Below are positions 6,792 to 9,317 of a DNA stretch of 9,317 nt, piece after piece. The DNA comes from Methanobacteriaceae archaeon. GTDB taxonomy: Archaea; Methanobacteriota; Methanobacteria; Methanobacteriales; Methanobacteriaceae. The notes below the pieces were generated by a model. It ran no database searches. It had not been told where the DNA came from and was given only the letters and a program-made list of their open reading frames with translations. The position numbers and the translations under genes were made by a program. Location of the stretch: NCBI GenBank assembly GCA_030693105.1, contig JAUYBK010000169.1, positions 1 through 9,317 of the forward strand, read 5' to 3'. Positions within the stretch are counted from its first letter, which is position 1. Each line of letters opens with the position of its first letter.

Positions 6792-6810
6792 TAACCCCCT
6801 CCGTTTTTTA
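6792..6810 (+). repeat. Left terminal inverted repeat of the IS
   Basis: TAACCCCCTCCGTTTTTTA. It pairs with the reverse complement of 8020-8038 at 15 of 19 positions, including an unbroken TAACCCC. Confidence 0.75.
6798..6802 (-). promoter_or_regulatory. Shine-Dalgarno-like GGAGG supplied by the IS end
   Basis: On the minus strand GGAGG sits in the IS terminal repeat, 5 bases before the codon ATA (6790-6792) that begins the surviving part of the cut gene and 6 bases after the transposase stop codon. It could allow weak reinitiation on ATA or ATT, but neither is a good start codon. Confidence 0.35.
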
Positions 6811-7856
6811 GTTTTCGGAGAGGGTTTGTAGTTCTGTTTTTGAGTTGTAGCCGAGTGCTATGATAATGCCTATTAAAAATACATTTAATGAAACGTGTTT
6901 AGCGATTGATTTGGTTGTATATCTGTGTATTCTATGCATATCAAGTGATAGTTTGGCTAATTTGAACATATCCTCGATTATGCTTCTTATATACTTGAAA
7001 CGTTGCCAATTTCGATGTATGTTTTAAATTGGTTTTTAAGTTACTGGAAAAAGTTTTTAGTCTTATCTTCTATCTTGGAATTTCTAAAAATTTGTATAGG
7101 GTAGCTTACACTGTTTAATGCTCGTTTTAATTTGAAATTGGATTTAGGGAAAATTAATGGAATGATTTGGTATCTTGAAACACCTAATTGGTAGTTTCTG
7201 TAATAGCCTTTGACCATGATTATGGTATCTCCATGGTGCATTAAACGTCTTTTTCGCAGTTCTTCAAGTATTTCAGTGTGAATTTTTGAGTCATGTGGAG
7301 ATCCCTCATGGATCAAGAAAGCCAGGGGCTTTCTTGTTTTGTAATCAATGGCCAATGTCAGTTTATAACCTATTTAAAAGCTTTTAAATGAGTTTAACCC
7401 CATTTGAACTCTCTTTTCTCAAGGGATTTTTTACTAATTTTCCTGCGAAACCAGTTTAGATCCAATTGAATATCAGTAGAATCCACAATGATCCACGCTT
7501 CTTTACGCCTTCTAGGCTGATATATGGTATTTAAGACCATTAGAATTAAATTAATAAACTGTTCATCACTAAACTGACTCATAAATCTTGATAATTCATC
7601 ATTCGAAGGAATATTGGCAATTTTTACAAATTTTCGTAATTCAAATAGTTCTTCCAGCTCTTTCAGAACAAACGAAACATCCCTAGAGAAAAATATGGCA
7701 ATTATCACTATCTTTAGCATCTTAACAGATTATTAAGAGGTTTTATCCCTTGTTTAGCCAGTTCCTGCCGAGTTCTGCGAGAATCGAAAATTTTAAGTAT
7801 CCCGTCCAACAATTCCATTTGAAGTCTTTTTGGTCATAAATCAAAGGATATTTCAT
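6808..7856 (-). pseudogene. DDE transposase (DDE_Tnp_1 type), multiply disrupted
   Basis: One transposase can be followed through several frames. From ATG 7854-7856 (GGTG 7 bp upstream) it reads MKYPLIYDQKDFK, shifts to MELLDGILKIFDSRRTRQEL (7818 on), and shifts again near 7720 to MLKIVIIAIFFSRDVSFVLK, reaching AWIIVDSTDIQLDLNWFRRK with the first catalytic Asp. After EKREFKWG (7394) there is a frameshift plus a TAA, then IGYKLTLAIDYKTRKPLAFL. The second catalytic Asp, expected in DKGYY, is Val (IIMVKGYYRNYQ). A last frameshift near 7030-7060 leads to WQRFKYIRSIIEDMFKLAKL with the catalytic Glu in an R-x3-E-x6-K setting, and the end at TAA 6808-6810. It cannot make active enzyme. Confidence 0.88.
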
Positions 7857-8019
7857 TTAAACACCAAGGGGAAGTATATAGTTCCTTTTTATTAAATTTA
7901 TCGGTTTAAAAATGTCTAAAAACTATAAAAAACAACTATAAAAATGTACATTTAAAAACTCAACCCATTCAATACAACAAAAAAGAAAAACAAACACTCA
8001 CAAACCCCCAAAAAAAATA
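7857..8019. other. A-rich noncoding leader of the IS
   Basis: This is the IS sequence between its right terminal repeat and the transposase start. On the transposase strand it holds two copies of TTTTTATAGTT (near 7918-7943), either of which could be the TATA element, followed by AAAAAGGAAC. No open frame with protein-like content. Confidence 0.4.
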
Positions 8020-8038
8020 TTAAAATAGGACGGGGTTA
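8020..8038 (-). repeat. Right terminal inverted repeat of the IS
   Basis: On the minus strand TAACCCCGTCCTATTTTAA, the imperfect partner of 6792-6810. Confidence 0.75.
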
Positions 8039-8045
8039 AAAATTA
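8039..8045. repeat. Target-site duplication of the IS, right copy
   Basis: AAAATTA, identical to 6785-6791 and directly adjacent to the right terminal repeat. Confidence 0.75.
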
Positions 8046-8067
8046 TAATGGCCACGGACTTATTCAT
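8046..8067 (-). pseudogene. Severed N-terminal codons of the IS-interrupted membrane-anchored protein
   Basis: On the minus strand ATG (8065-8067) AAT AAG TCC GTG GCC ATT is followed by A, which completes the codon ATA with the target-site bases. This gives MNKSVAII, running in frame into LIGILIGILAAIGLFF at 6789 and below. A short polar start with one Lys before a hydrophobic helix is what a signal anchor needs. GTG at 8053-8055 is an alternative start. The upstream minus-strand TATTAATAAAATTAAG (near 8082-8097) could be the original promoter. Confidence 0.75.
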
Positions 8068-8203
8068 ATGTTATGTTAAATCTTAATTTTATTAATACTT
8101 AATTATTATCCCTAATTCTGTTTGCGCCTGACTCTTACCTGGGTTTATTTCGACTTTTATTAATATAAAAAAGAACAAATAACACATTAGAGGGTGAATA
8201 ATC
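8068..8203. promoter_or_regulatory. Divergent promoter region between the severed gene and the NERD gene
   Basis: For the plus strand, TTTTATTAATATAAAA (8155-8170) is the TATA element. GAGGGTGA (8190-8197) is a strong ribosome-binding site six bases before ATG 8204. For the minus strand, an AT-rich TATTAATAAAA lies 15-30 bp before ATG 8067. No clear operator palindrome. Confidence 0.5.
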
Positions 8204-9163
8204 ATGAAATACTTACGCTGTGAAAATTGTGGTGATTACTACGAACTTAATGAAGGCGAATCTGTCGAAGACTTTGAGGCCTGTCAGTGTGGTGGAAAAT
8301 TAGTTTTCACTGAGATAATTGAAGAAAAAGAAGATAAAGCTGTAATTGACCGAGAATCATCTCATGATTCCCCAAAACAATCTTCAGAGTTTGATGAAAA
8401 ACCTCTAGCTACAGAATTTTCACTTGACCCAGCCCCTAAAACTCCCTTCTGGACTCTGTCCAACATCGGTCTCTTAATGATGGTTTTAGGCTTCATAGGA
8501 CTCATATTTGCCTTTTTGTTCCCATTCTTATTCCTATGGAATGTACCTACCGATAACCCGGATAGTTTCATAGGTTTGTTCGTCAAGACCATCTGGATTT
8601 ACATGATATCCATCATTGTCATGTTTTTGGGGTTAGTGTTATTCTTAGCTGTTAATTTGAACAAAAATAAAAAGAAGATCGCCAGCAATTTAGGGGGGGT
8701 AGCGGGAAAAATCCAGGAACTTCCTATGGATTATCATGTTTTTACCAACGTCAAACTCCCTGATGTCCGGCTCAAGATCGGACAGTTAGTGGTGGGCCCC
8801 ACCGGCATATTTGTTATAGAGTCCCACAGTTTACCGGGATACTACCTTATTGAAGGAGACGATTGGTGGAAAGACAGTGGAAACCGGAGGGTTAAATCTA
8901 TCTCTAATCCAGGTAAGCAGGCTAAAAGTAAGACCATGAAACTTAGGAGATTTTTAAACTCCCACGAGGTGAACGTAGAGTACGTGGCGATGAATCCTGT
9001 TGTATCCCTACCTCTAGATAATTATCGGGTGGATGAAAAGCCCCGCAACTACAATTTGATGACTCCCGACGAGGTTTCAGAGTTTATACTGAGTAAAAAG
9101 AGTAGAATAGACGAAGATCTGGTGGAACGAGCGGTAACTATCATTAAACGTTATTCAAGATAA
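8204..9163 (+). CDS. Zinc-ribbon, two-TM, NERD-domain protein with altered catalytic residues
   Basis: A 319-aa protein in four parts. Residues 1-35 form a zinc ribbon, C-x2-C at 6/9 and C-x-C at 27/29. Residues 36-80 are an acidic, low-complexity linker. Two membrane helices follow at about 85-112 and 125-150, then a basic loop (NKNKKKIA). The NERD (nuclease-related) domain covers about 163-305, with VGPTGIFVIES (197-207) and the GDDWW segment (218-222) typical of the family. In catalytic NERD domains one expects Gly-Glu near the domain start, Ile-Asp-His before VVGPTG, and E-x-K after FVI. Here these read AGK, IGQ and E206-S-H, so nuclease activity is doubtful. It appears to be a single-gene unit with its own promoter and a T-run after the stop. 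A role as a membrane-tied DNA-binding or sensing protein is inference. Confidence 0.85.
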   Translation: MKYLRCENCGDYYELNEGESVEDFEACQCGGKLVFTEIIEEKEDKAVIDRESSHDSPKQSSEFDEKPLATEFSLDPAPKTPFWTLSNIGLLMMVLGFIGLIFAFLFPFLFLWNVPTDNPDSFIGLFVKTIWIYMISIIVMFLGLVLFLAVNLNKNKKKIASNLGGVAGKIQELPMDYHVFTNVKLPDVRLKIGQLVVGPTGIFVIESHSLPGYYLIEGDDWWKDSGNRRVKSISNPGKQAKSKTMKLRRFLNSHEVNVEYVAMNPVVSLPLDNYRVDEKPRNYNLMTPDEVSEFILSKKSRIDEDLVERAVTIIKRYSR

Positions 9164-9176
9164 TTTTTTTCTTTTT
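9164..9176 (+). terminator. T-tract terminator after the NERD gene
   Basis: TTTTTTTCTTTTT starts right after the stop codon TAA 9161-9163. A run of this kind without a strong hairpin is the usual archaeal intrinsic terminator. Confidence 0.6.
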
Positions 9177-9207
9177 ATCCCTGATAATAGAATATTTTTA
9201 GTCATAC

Positions 9208-9215
9208 TTATATAC
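9208..9215 (+). promoter_or_regulatory. TATA box of the gene starting at 9264
   Basis: CTTATATA lies about 50 bp before ATG 9264, predicting a start near 9235-9240. The leader then holds a GGGGGGG run (9251-9257) that can serve as ribosome-binding site six bases before the ATG. Confidence 0.55.
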
Positions 9216-9263
9216 TCATTAAATAATAAAGTATTACAAAAATAATATAAGGGGGGGAAAAGT

Positions 9264-9317
9264 ATGACTGAAGGTTCTAATAATATTCTAGGGGAAGAAT
9301 CCAAGAAGGAGTATACT
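9264..9317 (+). CDS. Start of an unrecognised protein (partial)
   Basis: ATG 9264 behind a G-rich ribosome-binding site and a TATA box. The 18 codons visible read MTEGSNNILGEESKKEYT and run off the window edge. It is polar and charged, with no signal peptide. Family cannot be told from this length. Confidence 0.65.
   Translation, partial: MTEGSNNILGEESKKEYT

Larger units (their letters stand above)
6792..8038 (-). mobile_element. Insertion sequence with a dead DDE transposase, 1247 bp
   Basis: Both ends can be set from the sequence. Read inward, the left end is TAACCCCCTCCGTTTTTTA and the right end TAACCCCGTCCTATTTTAA, which agree at 15 of 19 positions. Both are flanked by AAAATTA (6785-6791, 8039-8045). 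The single transposase gene fills the element and ends 16 bp from the left edge. The 182 bp before its start (7857-8038) are A-rich noncoding DNA. The element lies inside the gene whose pieces are at 6223-6791 and 8046-8067, in the same orientation. Removing the element and one duplication copy restores that gene's frame. The transposase belongs to the broad IS4/IS5-like DDE_Tnp_1 group; the exact IS family needs a search. Confidence 0.85.

Noticed and set aside
7857..8038. A-rich repeats as a CRISPR array
   Set aside because: No regularly spaced direct repeats; the stretch is the noncoding end of the IS.
8362..8592. Minus-strand frame of 76 codons
   Set aside because: Antisense to the linker and membrane helices of the NERD protein.

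Overview
The window looks like an AT-rich piece of a methanogenic archaeon, most likely order Methanobacteriales (Methanobacterium-like). The evidence is archaeal TATA-type promoters, purine-rich ribosome-binding sites (GGTGA, GGAGG), a tRNA-Ser gene with no encoded CCA end, and a gene set typical of these methanogens: an ATC-hydrolase-like protein, HemG-like flavodoxins, and a zinc-ribbon/NERD membrane protein. The taxonomic call is an inference; no marker gene is present.

Layout. 1-86 is the end of an unrecognised gene that meets an ATC-hydrolase-family gene (88-765, minus) tail to tail. 841-1337 holds two decayed small minus-strand genes: one coded a membrane-anchored Asn/Lys-rich protein, the other a zinc-ribbon membrane protein. 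1353-1388 is a pair of identical 12-bp palindromes, a good candidate operator. It precedes a plus-strand operon of an 8-TM membrane protein (1408-2250), a MarR regulator (2250-2744), an intact HemG-like flavodoxin (2757-3299) and a broken membrane-anchored flavodoxin-like gene (3325-3891). The operon ends at a perfect 18-bp palindrome. A CDP-alcohol phosphatidyltransferase pseudogene (3932-4449) and tRNA-Ser(CGA) (4521-4604) follow.

From about 4841 to 8067 the genes lie on the minus strand: a SAM methyltransferase whose last ~34 codons are frameshifted off, an SRPBCC-fold protein immediately upstream of it, and a membrane-anchored protein of unknown family. That last gene has been cut by an insertion sequence. 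The IS can be delimited from sequence alone: imperfect 19-bp terminal inverted repeats starting TAACCCC, a 7-bp target duplication AAAATTA, and ends at 6792 and 8038. Removing the IS and one duplication copy restores one open frame starting MNKSVA followed by a hydrophobic anchor. The IS transposase is itself dead, with several frameshifts and a lost catalytic Asp.

The right end has a zinc-ribbon/2-TM/NERD protein (8204-9163), whose nuclease signature residues appear replaced, and the start of another gene at 9264.

Two themes stand out. The first is a probably self-regulated MarR/membrane protein/flavodoxin operon of unknown function, with an unusually clean double operator. The second is heavy gene decay: seven interrupted genes in 9.3 kb, side by side with clean, intact ones.
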